A stretch of 64,000 nucleotides of DNA from Primulina eburnea (taxonomy: Eukaryota; Streptophyta; Magnoliopsida; Lamiales; Gesneriaceae). The translations under genes and the position numbers were made by a program. The notes beneath the pieces are model-generated. The model was not told the origin of the DNA and did no database searches. It saw only the letters and a program-made list of their open reading frames with translations. Of this stretch, positions 35,466 to 44,504 are shown piece by piece (the stretch's first letter is position 1; each line of letters opens with the position of its first letter). The stretch spans positions 7,088,261 to 7,152,260 of the forward strand of contig NC_133114.1 in the NCBI RefSeq assembly GCF_022965805.1. The letters are read 5' to 3'.

Positions 35466-36358
35466 AAAATGGTTTACAGAATGCAGACAGATAACGAGCC
35501 AAACTAATCAAAAGATAGAAAATCTATTGATTCAAAATCTAGTTGTTCTTATTATATATTTTTTCCTGATATATATTTTTTCCATAACATCATGGAATCA
35601 GACTAAGTTTATGCTTCTTGACCACATATTTATTTAATTTGTACAATAAATTTCTCTCTTTCTTTCTTTTTTTTTATGAAAGATATATGGGTCGTAGCAT
35701 ATAACTTAAAAATTACATAGATCTTCAATATCTTTCTTTTTGTATGTTTCTTTTTTTTTACAGGAAATATTTTTTTTTTTCAACATAAGAACTCAAGATC
35801 TAAACAATAGATAGTCTCTCTCATGATCAATAAAGGATCGAAAGCTGTTTTCTCAGTCCTCTCCACTCACTCACAAAATATGTGTGAGTTTAAAATTTTA
35901 GGCACTCTTATAAGGTGTATCTTGGGCCATATACTTTAATACCTGATTTTATCACAATGGTTAATCACTCAAAAAGATTTCATAAATCATATTTTTATAT
36001 TGATCAGAATATTAAAATTGACTTTTTTTCAAATAAAAATTTAAACATTCTTAAATAGATTAATGCATGTTCTAATTTAAATCTTTCAAACATGTAATGT
36101 ATGACATTTTTGCAAAAATTACTAAGATACAAACAATAAACATGGTTTTATTTTAAAATAATATATTTTTTTAATTTTTATTTATTTAATTTTTAAAAAA
36201 GTTTTTTTAAGTTTGTTCTCCCCCCCAATCAGAATATGACATTGTCCCTAATGTCAAAATAGTTATTAATAAAGAGTACATAATGAAAGAGATATCACGT
36301 GAAATTTTATTGAAGATTACAAACTGAAACAAACGCAAACCAATCCACGACTTTTGAA
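35466..36358 (-). other. Athila-like interior, non-coding region behind the LOG-like ORF
   Basis: About 890 AT-rich bases with poly-A/T runs and no ORF of note. On the minus strand a block GGGACAATGTCA followed by GATTGGGGGGGAGAAC lies at 36216-36260. A GGGACAATGT...GGGGG block is typical of Athila/Tat elements after their coding region, which supports placing the preceding ORFs inside the element. Confidence 0.7.
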
Positions 36359-36935
36359 TCAATGATCCAACTTTCTTTTCTTACTACTTGATTGCGACCA
36401 ATTGATATTTGTTATTATCGGATCAGGCTTATGAACAAAAGCTTCCAAATTATCAATTAATTGGTCGGCAGTCGAAGAAGAGATGAGCATCTTTCGTGAA
36501 TTTTCTGAAATGAAATTCTGTTCCACAGCTTTATTAAGAAATGTCAACAAACTTTCATAATAATTATTGATATTCAGCAAGCCCACAAGTTTATTATGGA
36601 TATTAAGTTGTGCCCAAGAAACAATGTGAAAAATTTCTTCTAATGTACCAAAACCACCTGGTAGTGCGATAAAAGCATCAGAATTTTCGATCATTTTTGT
36701 GATTCTTTCATACATAGAAGAAACTTTTAATTCCTCCCAAATCGTAACACCTATAATATTTCCTTCAGCTAAAGCTGTAGGAATAATTACCTCCCCCATA
36801 CACCAAGTGAATTTTTCTCTCAGCCAATATATTTCCCAGATTATTCGCTGCTTCTACAAACACTTCATTTTTTCCAGGACTCGATCCACAAAATACACAA
36901 ATATTTTTCAATATTTGTGCATAGGTTCCAGCCAT
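36359..36935 (-). pseudogene. Captured LOG-like gene (cytokinin riboside 5'-monophosphate phosphoribohydrolase), internally deleted
   Basis: LOG enzymes release active cytokinin bases from their nucleotides in plant cytoplasm and nucleus. From the ATG at 36935 the frame reads the usual N-terminus ([15 protein letters not shown] near residue 12, HLVYGGG at 43-49). A deletion/frameshift at about 36789-36795 follows, and the second frame (146 codons from an internal ATG at 36799) reads [13 protein letters not shown], the catalytic region MYERI...SDAFIALPGGFGTLEE with the hallmark PGGxGTxxE, and a full C-terminus ending KKRKLDH. About 20 residues of the nucleotide-binding GLMG segment are missing, so enzyme activity is unlikely. 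No introns are present, whereas plant LOG genes normally have several. It lies on the pol strand between pol and the 3' LTR, so it was probably captured as RNA. Confidence 0.9.
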
Positions 36936-37142
36936 GTTTTTAATTTTTTTTTTTCTACGAAATTAGAGAGAAAGATGAGAGATTTTATAGGGGTAATATG
37001 TTATTAGGACAAAACTATGGGTCACAGTTGTAAACAGAATAAACAGTAAAAATAATAATTACACACATGCATATGAACAGTAATTTGATTGTGGCTCACA
37101 AATTTCCTCTGGTTTTACGTCCAGAAACGGCTTCAACGCTTT

Positions 37143-37694
37143 CTATGAGTCGAGGATATGCTTCCCATCCAATTTTCTTATAAATTGGCAAACAGGGTCT
37201 TTTTTAGTCGGATTCCCAAGACTATTAAGATGACGCTCATCTTGGAATTGTTTCCACAAACGGAGAAGTTCAATATGCACGTGTCCACTAGAATGCGTCT
37301 CAAGAGTCAATAAGATGTTATCTACAGACTCCTTACTCAGCCCATTATTAATGAAATCAATTTTATCTTCTCTGTTATTGGAAACACATCCCAAAGATCT
37401 GCATCGTGTGTCACAAGTCCATCTTGCACACATATGACAAACCCCTAACCTTTTGGCTCTTCGTTTTTTCGCATAAGTGTTTTTTCCAAATCCAGGCAAA
37501 TACCGAACGAGCAATGATTGTGGAACTTCTCCTCCTAATCGGATCTTAGCTTCTATTACAAGACGAATATCTTCTGGAATTCCTTTTTGCATTAGCAATC
37601 TCAATCTTTCACACCTTCCTATATAAATTTTTCTTAGAACATTTTCAGAAACAGAGGGAAGATATTTACAAATTTTTGAGAGAATTTCATCCAT
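37143..37694 (-). CDS. Cysteine-rich basic protein behind pol, resembling carlavirus nucleic-acid-binding proteins
   Basis: An intact 183-codon ORF 175 bp after the pol stop and upstream of the LOG-like gene, on the same strand. Residues 1-70 look helical. At 74-82 a Tyr-Ala and a basic run (KKRRAKR, possible nuclear signal) leads directly into a Cys cluster C86-x2-C89-x4-C94-x3-C98-x4-C103, then a DFINNG-type segment and a roughly 75-residue tail. The order basic run, CxxC, distal cysteines and a short F-I-x-x-G segment resembles the small cysteine-rich proteins of carlaviruses (Pfam Carla_C4), known as RNA-binding proteins and silencing suppressors. I base this on motif order only; it may instead be a plant zinc-binding protein or a lineage-specific retroelement ORF. 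It has kept its frame although gag and pol have not. Confidence 0.55.
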   Translation of the reverse strand: MDEILSKICKYLPSVSENVLRKIYIGRCERLRLLMQKGIPEDIRLVIEAKIRLGGEVPQSLLVRYLPGFGKNTYAKKRRAKRLGVCHMCARWTCDTRCRSLGCVSNNREDKIDFINNGLSKESVDNILLTLETHSSGHVHIELLRLWKQFQDERHLNSLGNPTKKDPVCQFIRKLDGKHILDS

Positions 37695-37869
37695 TTTGAA
37701 AAGAAAAGAAATGATTTTTTTTTAATTTTTGTATCAGCAATTGTGGGAAACTGATTTAACCGACTATGAGAGTCACAGAGTACCGTTATCCGCCATTTAA
37801 CCGGGAAAATAAAAAAATTAAGAAAACATGAAATAAAAACAAACAAAATTAAATGCAAAACAAAAAAAA

Positions 37870-37962
37870 TCAAGGATCAGAAAGGGAAATAACCTCTTCA
37901 TGAAAGATTTCATTTTCTAAAAATGGTTTAAACCTTTGTCCATTTACTTTAAAAATATCACC
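37870..37962 (-). pseudogene. C-terminal end of Athila-like pol
   Basis: Reads GDIFKVNGQRFKPFL and ends in a stop at 37870, the normal end of Athila-type integrase. The preceding part lies at 42248 onward; the young chromovirus derivative inserted in between duplicated TCACC. Confidence 0.85.
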
Positions 37963-38048
37963 TGTAGTAGCCCGAATTCCAAATTGGGTAATTAACGGAT
38001 TAATGGTGATTAAGAAGGTTTAATGTGTAATTTTGACCGTGGTCATAA

Positions 38049-38262
38049 TCGGACGGACCGAAGATGGTTCGGTAGCACCGAAGGGTTCGGACGATCCGAA
38101 GTGGGTTCGGTGGATCCGATCATTAGGTGTCAAGAGTTGATCGACACGTGGGAGTTCGGACGTTCCGAAGTGTAGGTTCGGTGGATCCGATCATGAGCTG
38201 TCAAGAGCCAATGGACACGTAGCGTTCGGACGTTCCGAAGTGTTGTTCGGAGGATCCGAACA
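38049..38262 (+). repeat. TTCGGANNNTCCGAA array upstream of the TATA box (C3 5' LTR)
   Basis: About eight motifs alternate between full palindromes (TTCGGACGATCCGAAG, TTCGGACGTTCCGAAG) and half-diverged forms (TTCGGTGGATCCGATCAT). Twice the pair is separated by a CAAGAG...GACACGT spacer. The array ends six bases before TATAAATAG. The 3' LTR copy is 40901-41114. The motif matches the Copia LTR at 2703-3182. Confidence 0.9.
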
Positions 38263-38267
38263 TGGCC

Positions 38268-38276
38268 TATAAATAG
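38268..38276 (+). promoter_or_regulatory. TATA box of C3 LTR
   Basis: TATAAATAG directly after the motif array; the copy in the 3' LTR is 41120-41128. Confidence 0.7.
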
Positions 38277-39399
38277 TGCTCGGATTTCTCATTTGTGACT
38301 TGCCAATTCATGATTTTGCCTCATAGTTGAGAGGATTTGGAAGGTTTCTAGGGTTAGTTGTTGGTCGAGCGATAGCCAAGAGCTGCCAGGAGTAGTAGCG
38401 TAGCGGCGCCTGAGTTACGAGGCAATCGACATCAAAGGACTGTCGACGGACGAAGGTAAACCCTAAACCTTTGGTAGTACTAGGGAGTACTGGTTTTGCT
38501 AGTCGAGCATGGTAGTATTGATTGAGTATGCTTTTGATGCGTAGGCTTGTGCTAGACCTGATTAGCGGTGTTGCGTAAGGCTAGGCTTGCTGTGATAGAG
38601 GTACGAAAGTACTATCCGAGATATCCTGGTTGAGTATACATTCATATATGTGTTGCATGAGTATTTGCTGCATTGTTATATGTCATATGATGCATGCTAT
38701 TATGTCACGAGTTATGATGCATATTGCATATCATGTTGAGCCGTATCTCCTTCGAGATAGCCTTTACTGTTGAGCTGTATCTCTTTCGAGATAAGCTATA
38801 TCTTGGGGCCGCTCAGCCCTGTCTTGTGGACGCATGGACACCGAGAGTACACAGTGGCCGACGGGTCGGGAGGGCTTCGGTGGTCCGGGACATTTTAGGT
38901 CCACGTCTGTTCTTGCAGTGGATGCAGTGACCCAGAGGTTGGACCGCGCGGCACTATCCACTTGGCGCCTCTAGACTGAGCATTTTGAGATCTTTTGTGA
39001 CTCCTGTTTCTTGACTACCCTGGTATCATATCATAGCATGTGCATTTCATATAGGTTTGTATACTCATGCTTTTGTACTGGGCGTTCTTATCGCTCACGT
39101 CCTTGGTTTTGTTTATCTTGGACACCCCATTTCCACGGGGCAGGCCTCAGGTTGGACAGCTCAGGAGGAGGAGGAGGAGGACGTTGAGTAGCTGGTTGGT
39201 TTAGTTCTTCAGTACTTTTTGTTTCGATATGGTTGTACCGTATATTTCAGTTTAGTTGAGTTGTTCTGGATTTTCGATTGGGTTGTATATCTATCATTTG
39301 TTGGTATTTCCGCTGTTATCTCTGATTATTATTAATTAAGTTAAGTTGCATGCTTAGTTCTTGATTAGTAGGTGATTCTGGAACGGGTCACTACATTTA

Positions 39400-39411
39400 T
39401 GGTATCAGAGC
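39400..39411 (+). promoter_or_regulatory. Primer binding site of C3, tRNA-iMet
   Basis: TGGTATCAGAGC four bases after the 5' LTR. Confidence 0.95.
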
Positions 39412-39493
39412 ATGCGTATGATTTTGGGATATAGATTCTGTTTTGGGATTTCCGTTGACCATTTTACCATTTTCCCTATTCTATCTTGTAGCG

Positions 39494-40774
39494 ATGGCTG
39501 ACCATTTTGATGACGGGAGTAGTCAGGGGAGTGTAGGTCGATGGGGTGACCAGGACGATCATAGACGTCATCGTGAGCATCGTCATCGTCGGGATGGTCC
39601 TAGGCGTTTCGATATGCATCGTTTCATGCAGATGGGGCCTAAGCCTTTAGTTGGCGGTGAGACTCCCGATGATGCGGAAGATTGGTTAGAGCGCATGGAG
39701 AGTTGTTTCCGCGCATTCCAGTGCACCGATGAGCAGAAGATGGAGACCCTTAGTTTTCTTCTCGAGGGCCGTGCTCGCAGGTGGTGGCGATCAACTTCTG
39801 CGCCGATAGTTCAGTCGCAGGGTAGAGCGACTTGGGTCGATTTCCGTGCAGCGTTCATGCAGCTGTACTTTCCTCCAGCCCTTCGCCAGGCCAAGACGAT
39901 TGAGCTCCTGAACCTTAAGCAGGGGAGTATGTCTGTTGATGAGTATCAGCAGAAATTCTTTGAGTTGTTACCCTTAGCTCCTCATATCAGTGGCAGTTCT
40001 GAGGCCAAGTATGACCATTTCCTCCAGGGTCTTAACCAGGAGATCTTTGATCGAGTCACTGTCTGTGATAATCCTACTTCTTACGATGGGTTAGTGAACC
40101 GGTGTCGCCAGGCAGAGATCAGTCTCCAGCGTGGTAGGGCTATTTTTTCTTCTAGACCTCCGAGTACTTTGAGCCCTAGGTCTCAGTCGTTCAAGAAATC
40201 TGGTTCTTCTTCTTCTGGATCTGGATCACGGTCTAGCGGTGTTTTCCGCTTTGGTGATAAGAAGGATGCTTGTGTGCATTGTGGAAAGAACCATCCCTCG
40301 GAGCAATGCCGATCAGTCGCGGGAGCTTGTTTTCAGTGCGGAGAGATGGGGCATATTAAGAAGTATTGTCCTCAGTTGCGAGGTGGAGCAGGATCTGGTT
40401 CCGGATCACAGACGACTGTTCAGCAGAGGAGGCAGGGTCAGGCAGTGGGTAGTTCGAATCTTCGACCTCGTGCCCAAGGTCAGGTGTTTGCGCTGAACCA
40501 GGATCAGGCTGCAGATGAGACGGAGAGAGTCATAGCAGGTACTTTTCGTTTATGCGGTATTCCTGCTTTTGTTCTTATTGATACCGGAGCATCGCATTCA
40601 TTCATTTCTGCACGATTTGTTAAGCGTCATAAGTTACTGTATGTTTCTCTTGATGTCATTCTTTCCGTTTCTACTCCGATGGGTCATTCGGTGTTAGCTA
40701 AGCGTCTAGTGATGGGTTGTCCCTTAGATTTTGAGGGTAACGATGTTGTTATTTTCGTTTTGTTCATCCTCTAA
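39494..40774 (+). CDS. Gag with truncated protease (C3)
   Basis: I start at the internal MADHFDDG (39494), which fits chromovirus gags better than the upstream in-frame ATG at 39443. That gives about 426 residues. An acidic/His-rich N-terminus is followed by the gag domain (DAEDWLERMESCF, LNLKQGSMSVDEYQQKF, HFLQGLNQEIFDRV), a Ser/Gly linker, and two knuckles, CVHCGKNHPSEQC and CFQCGEMGHIKKYC. The protease start has its active site LIDTGASHSF. The frame then reaches FEGNDVVIF and ends in a few novel residues at the deletion junction, about 40750-40760. Protease lacks its second half, so Gag processing would need a helper. Confidence 0.9.
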   Translation: MADHFDDGSSQGSVGRWGDQDDHRRHREHRHRRDGPRRFDMHRFMQMGPKPLVGGETPDDAEDWLERMESCFRAFQCTDEQKMETLSFLLEGRARRWWRSTSAPIVQSQGRATWVDFRAAFMQLYFPPALRQAKTIELLNLKQGSMSVDEYQQKFFELLPLAPHISGSSEAKYDHFLQGLNQEIFDRVTVCDNPTSYDGLVNRCRQAEISLQRGRAIFSSRPPSTLSPRSQSFKKSGSSSSGSGSRSSGVFRFGDKKDACVHCGKNHPSEQCRSVAGACFQCGEMGHIKKYCPQLRGGAGSGSGSQTTVQQRRQGQAVGSSNLRPRAQGQVFALNQDQAADETERVIAGTFRLCGIPAFVLIDTGASHSFISARFVKRHKLLYVSLDVILSVSTPMGHSVLAKRLVMGCPLDFEGNDVVIFVLFIL

Positions 40775-40801
40775 ACTTGATTTCGAGGACGAAATCGTTT
40801 T

Positions 40802-40814
40802 AAGGGGGGGAGAA
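40802..40814 (+). promoter_or_regulatory. Polypurine tract of C3
   Basis: AAGGGGGGGAGAA immediately before the 3' LTR; retained despite the deletion, so reverse transcription signals are complete. Confidence 0.9.
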
Positions 40815-42247
40815 TGTAGTAGCCCGAATTCCAAATTGGGTAATTAACGGATTAATGGTGATTAAGAAGGTTTAATGTGTAATTTTGACCGTGGTCATAA
40901 TCGGACGGACCGAAGATGGTTCGGTAGCACCGAAGGGTTCGGACGATCCGAAGTGGGTTCGGTGGATCCGATCATTAGGTGTCAAGAGTTGATCGACACG
41001 TGGGAGTTCGGACGTTCCGAAGTGTAGGTTCGGTGGATCCGATCATGAGCTGTCAAGAGCCAATGGACACGTAGCGTTCGGACGTTCCGAAGTGTTGTTC
41101 GGAGGATCCGAACATGGCCTATAAATAGTGCTCGGATTTCTCATTTGTGACTTGCCAATTCATGATTTTGCCTCATAGTTGAGAGGATTTGGAAGGTTTC
41201 TAGGGTTAGTTGTTGGTCGAGCGATAGCCAAGAGCTGCCAGGAGTAGTAGCGTAGCGGCGCCTGAGTTACGAGGCAATCGACATCAAAGGACTGTCGACG
41301 GACGAAGGTAAACCCTAAACCTTTGGTAGTACTAGGGAGTACTGGTTTTGCTAGTCGAGCATGGTAGTATTGATTGAGTATGCTTTTGATGCGTAGGCTT
41401 GTGCTAGACCTGATTAGCGGTGTTGCGTAAGGCTAGGCTTGCTGTGATAGAGGTACGAAAGTACTATCCGAGATATCCTGGTTGAGTATACATTCATATA
41501 TGTGTTGCATGAGTATTTTCTGCATTGTTATATGTCATATGATGCATGCTATTATGTCACGAGTTATGATGCATATTGCATATCATGTTGAGCCGTATCT
41601 CCTTCGAGATAGCCTTTACTGTTGAGCTGTATCTCTTTCGAGATAAGCTATATCTTGGGGCCGCTCAGCCCTGTCTTGTGGACGCATGGACACCGAGAGT
41701 ACACAGTGGCCGACGGGTCGGGAGGGCTTCGGTGGTCCGGGACATTTTAGGTCCACGTCTGTTCTTGCAGTGGATGCAGTGACCCAGAGGTTGGACCGCG
41801 CGGCACTATCCACTTGGCGCCTCTAGACTGAGCATTTTGAGATCTTTTGTGACTCCTGTTTCTTGACTACCCTGGTATCATATCATAGCATGTGCATTTC
41901 ATATAGGTTTGTATACTCATGCTTTTGTACTGGGCGTTCTTATCGCTCACGTCCTTGGTTTTGTTTATCTTGGACACCCCATTTCCACGGGGCAGGCCTC
42001 AGGTTGGACAGCTCAGGAGGAGGAGGAGGAGGACGTTGAGTAGCTGGTTGGTTTAGTTCTTCAGTACTTTTTGTTTCGATATGGTTGTACCGTATATTTC
42101 AGTTTAGTTGAGTTGTTCTGGATTTTCGATTGGGTTGTATATCTATCATTTGTTGGTATTTCCGCTGTTATCTCTGATTATTATTAATTAAGTTAAGTTG
42201 CATGCTTAGTTCTTGATTAGTAGGTGATTCTGGAACGGGTCACTACA
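40815..42247 (+). repeat. 3' LTR of C3 (1433 bp)
   Basis: Same length as the 5' LTR with one visible base difference. Followed directly by TCACC. Confidence 0.95.
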
Positions 42248-42998
42248 TCACCATTTTTAGGATTTTCAATATCCACAGCTCCATAAGTATACACATGCTT
42301 TACAACATATGGGCCTGTCCATCTTGATCGTAATTTTCCTGGGAATATGTGAAGTCGAGAATTATAAAACAAAACTTTTTTACCAATCTCAAAAGATTTT
42401 CTAAAAATTGTTTTATCATGAAATGATTTTATTTTGGCTTTATAAATCCTTGAATTCTCATACGCGTCATTTCTGAGTTCATCAAGTTCATTAAGTTGCA
42501 ATTTACGCAACTTGTTGGCATCATCCATGCTTGAATATAAAATTTGATCGCCCAATAAGCTTTATGTTCCAATTCCACAGGCAAATGACAATGTTTTCCA
42601 TAAACCAACCTATGGGGAGACATATTCAATGATGTTTTAAAAACTGTTCGATATGCCCAAAGTGCATCATTAAGTCGCAGAGACCAATCTTTTCTATTTG
42701 GGTTAATAGTTTTTTCCAAAATTTGCTTTATCTCCCTATTAGTTAATTCAACTTGTCCATTTGTTTGAGGATGATAAGGAGTAGTTACTTTGTGAATAAT
42801 ACCATATTTTTTCATTAATGAAGCAAATGGTTTATTAACAAAGTGAGTTCCCCCATCACTTATCATGGCTCGAGGAATTCCAAATCTACTAAAAATATTT
42901 TCTTTTAAAAATTTGATGACGATTTTATGATCATTTGTTCGACATGGAATTGCATCTATCCATTTGGAAACATAATCAACTGTAACTAAAATATACAA
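42248..42998 (-). pseudogene. Athila-like integrase core and C-terminus
   Basis: The frame from 42998 reads [28 protein letters not shown] (second catalytic Asp) and [16 protein letters not shown] (catalytic Glu), then [30 protein letters not shown] frameshift near 42540 leads to [15 protein letters not shown] and [16 protein letters not shown] in another frame. The chain is cut at 42247 by C3 and finishes at 37962-37870. No chromodomain is present, as expected for the Athila/Tat branch. Confidence 0.9.
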
Positions 42999-43033
42999 TT
43001 ATACAAACGACGGTGGAAAAGGTCCCATAAAAT

Positions 43034-43498
43034 CTATTCCCCAACAATCAAAGATTTCAATTCAATAATAGGATTCAAAGGCATCATATTTCTTTTTGAA
43101 ATGGCACCCAATTTTTGACAATTTTCACAAATCTTGCAGATTTCGTGGGTGTCTTTAAACAAAGTGGGCCAATAAAATCCACACTGCAAGATTTTTGCAG
43201 CTGTTTTCTTTGAAGAAAAAAGTACTCTGCATGCTTCTGAATGACAAAATTTAATGACACTACTTACCTCATTGTCGGGTATGCAACGTCGAAAAATTTG
43301 ATCTGGACAATACTTGAACAGATACGGATCATCCCAATAAAAGTTTTTTACCTCATTCAAAAAATTTCTTTTATCTTGAGAACTCCATTGCAGTGGCATT
43401 TTTCCTGTCACAAGAAAATTTACTATGTTAGCAAACCAAGGTGTAGTAGTAACTGAAAATAGATGTTCATCAGGAAAATTATCGTTAATTGGTGTCAT
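43034..43498 (-). pseudogene. Athila-like integrase N-terminal zinc finger region
   Basis: Includes the sequence ahead of integrase (PWFANIVNFLVTGKMP) and the finger with ICKICENCQKLGAIS. The expected histidine pair is altered to HSEACRVLF/HEICKIC. Separated from the RNase H part and from the core by frameshifts or stops. Confidence 0.85.
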
Positions 43499-43539
43499 TT
43501 CATAAGATGATCCTGTTACTAGTCTCGATAAATGATCGG

Positions 43540-44504
43540 CTACGACATTCTCGGTTCTTTTTTATCTTTGATCACAATGTCAAATTCTTGGAGCAACAAA
43601 ATCCATCGTATCAGTCGTGGCTTTGCATCCTGTTTGGTCAACAAATATCTAATAGCAGAATGTTCAGTAAACACGATAGTTGTTGATCCAATCAAATAAG
43701 AACGAAATTTATCTAATGCAAATATTACAGAAAGTAGTTCTTTTTCAGTTGTGGAGTAATTTATTTGAGCATTATTTAAAGTTCTACTTGCATAATATAT
43801 CACATAAGGCTTACCGTTTCTTCTGTGACCCAATACTGCACCGACTGCATAATCACTCGCATCGCACATGATTTCAAATGGTAAAGACCAATCAGGAGGT
43901 TGCATGATAGGAGCTGATGTTAAATATCGAATGATTTTATCAAAAGCATTTTGACATTCTTGAGTCCACTCAAATACATTGTCTTTTATTAAGAGGTTAC
44001 AAATGGGTTTAGAGATTAAACTAAAGTCCTTTATAAACCTCCTATAAAATCCAGCATGTCCCAAAAATGAGCGAATTTCTTTAATGGTTTTTGGAGGGGG
44101 TAAATTGGCAATGACATCAACTTTTGCTTTTTCAACTTCAATTCCATGAGATGACACGACATGTCCCAAAACAATTCCAGAAGTAATCATGTAATAACAT
44201 TTTTCCCAATTTAAAATAAGACCTTTTTCCTCGCATCATTTTAAAACTTTTTCCAAATTTTCAAGACAATTATCAAATGTATTTCCAAAAACAGTTAAAT
44301 CATCCATAAAATTTCCAAACAATTTTCAACCATGTCGCAAAAAATACTTAGCATACATCTTTGAAATGTTGCTGGGGCATTGCATAAACCAAATGGCATC
44401 CTTCTGAATTCAAATGTTCCAAAAGGACATGTGAATATAGTTTTTTCTTGATCTTCGAGTGCAATGGGAATTTGATAATAACCTGAATATCCGTCAAGAA
44501 AACA
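43540..44504 (-). pseudogene. Athila-like RT (palm, thumb) and RNase H
   Basis: By hand, 44504-44190 reads the RT centre, including MPFGLCNAPATFQ-like text and the catalytic MDDLTVFGNTF near 44290, with stops and frame changes. The ORF from 44190 reads [35 protein letters not shown], the RNase H start [17 protein letters not shown], and [32 protein letters not shown]. The order agrees with the preceding PR-RT frame. Confidence 0.85.

Larger units (their letters stand above)
37963..39395 (+). repeat. 5' LTR of C3 (1433 bp)
   Basis: Starts TGTAGTAGCCCGAATTCC, ends GAACGGGTCACTACA. Contains a TTCGGANNNTCCGAA array (38049-38262), TATA box (38268-38276), and a short GGA-rich run near 39164-39181. 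Confidence 0.95.
37963..42247 (+). mobile_element. Very young gag-only chromovirus derivative (element C3)
   Basis: Two 1433-bp LTRs (37963-39395 and 40815-42247) flank 1.4 kb of interior with primer site, gag, half a protease and a polypurine tract. RT, RNase H and integrase are deleted. By eye the LTRs differ by one base (near 38670 versus 41520). TCACC duplications flank it (37958-37962, 42248-42252). It must have been mobilised by enzymes from a related complete element, and recently. Confidence 0.95.

Noticed and set aside
36359..36935. LOG-like sequence as a normal host gene at its own locus
   Set aside because: It has no introns, has a frame-breaking deletion, and sits between Athila pol and the Athila 3' LTR on the same strand, with the element's own target duplication enclosing all of it.
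38724..38961. 68-codon and 65-codon ORFs identical at 41576-41813
   Set aside because: Both lie inside the two C3 LTRs; identity comes from the recent transposition.
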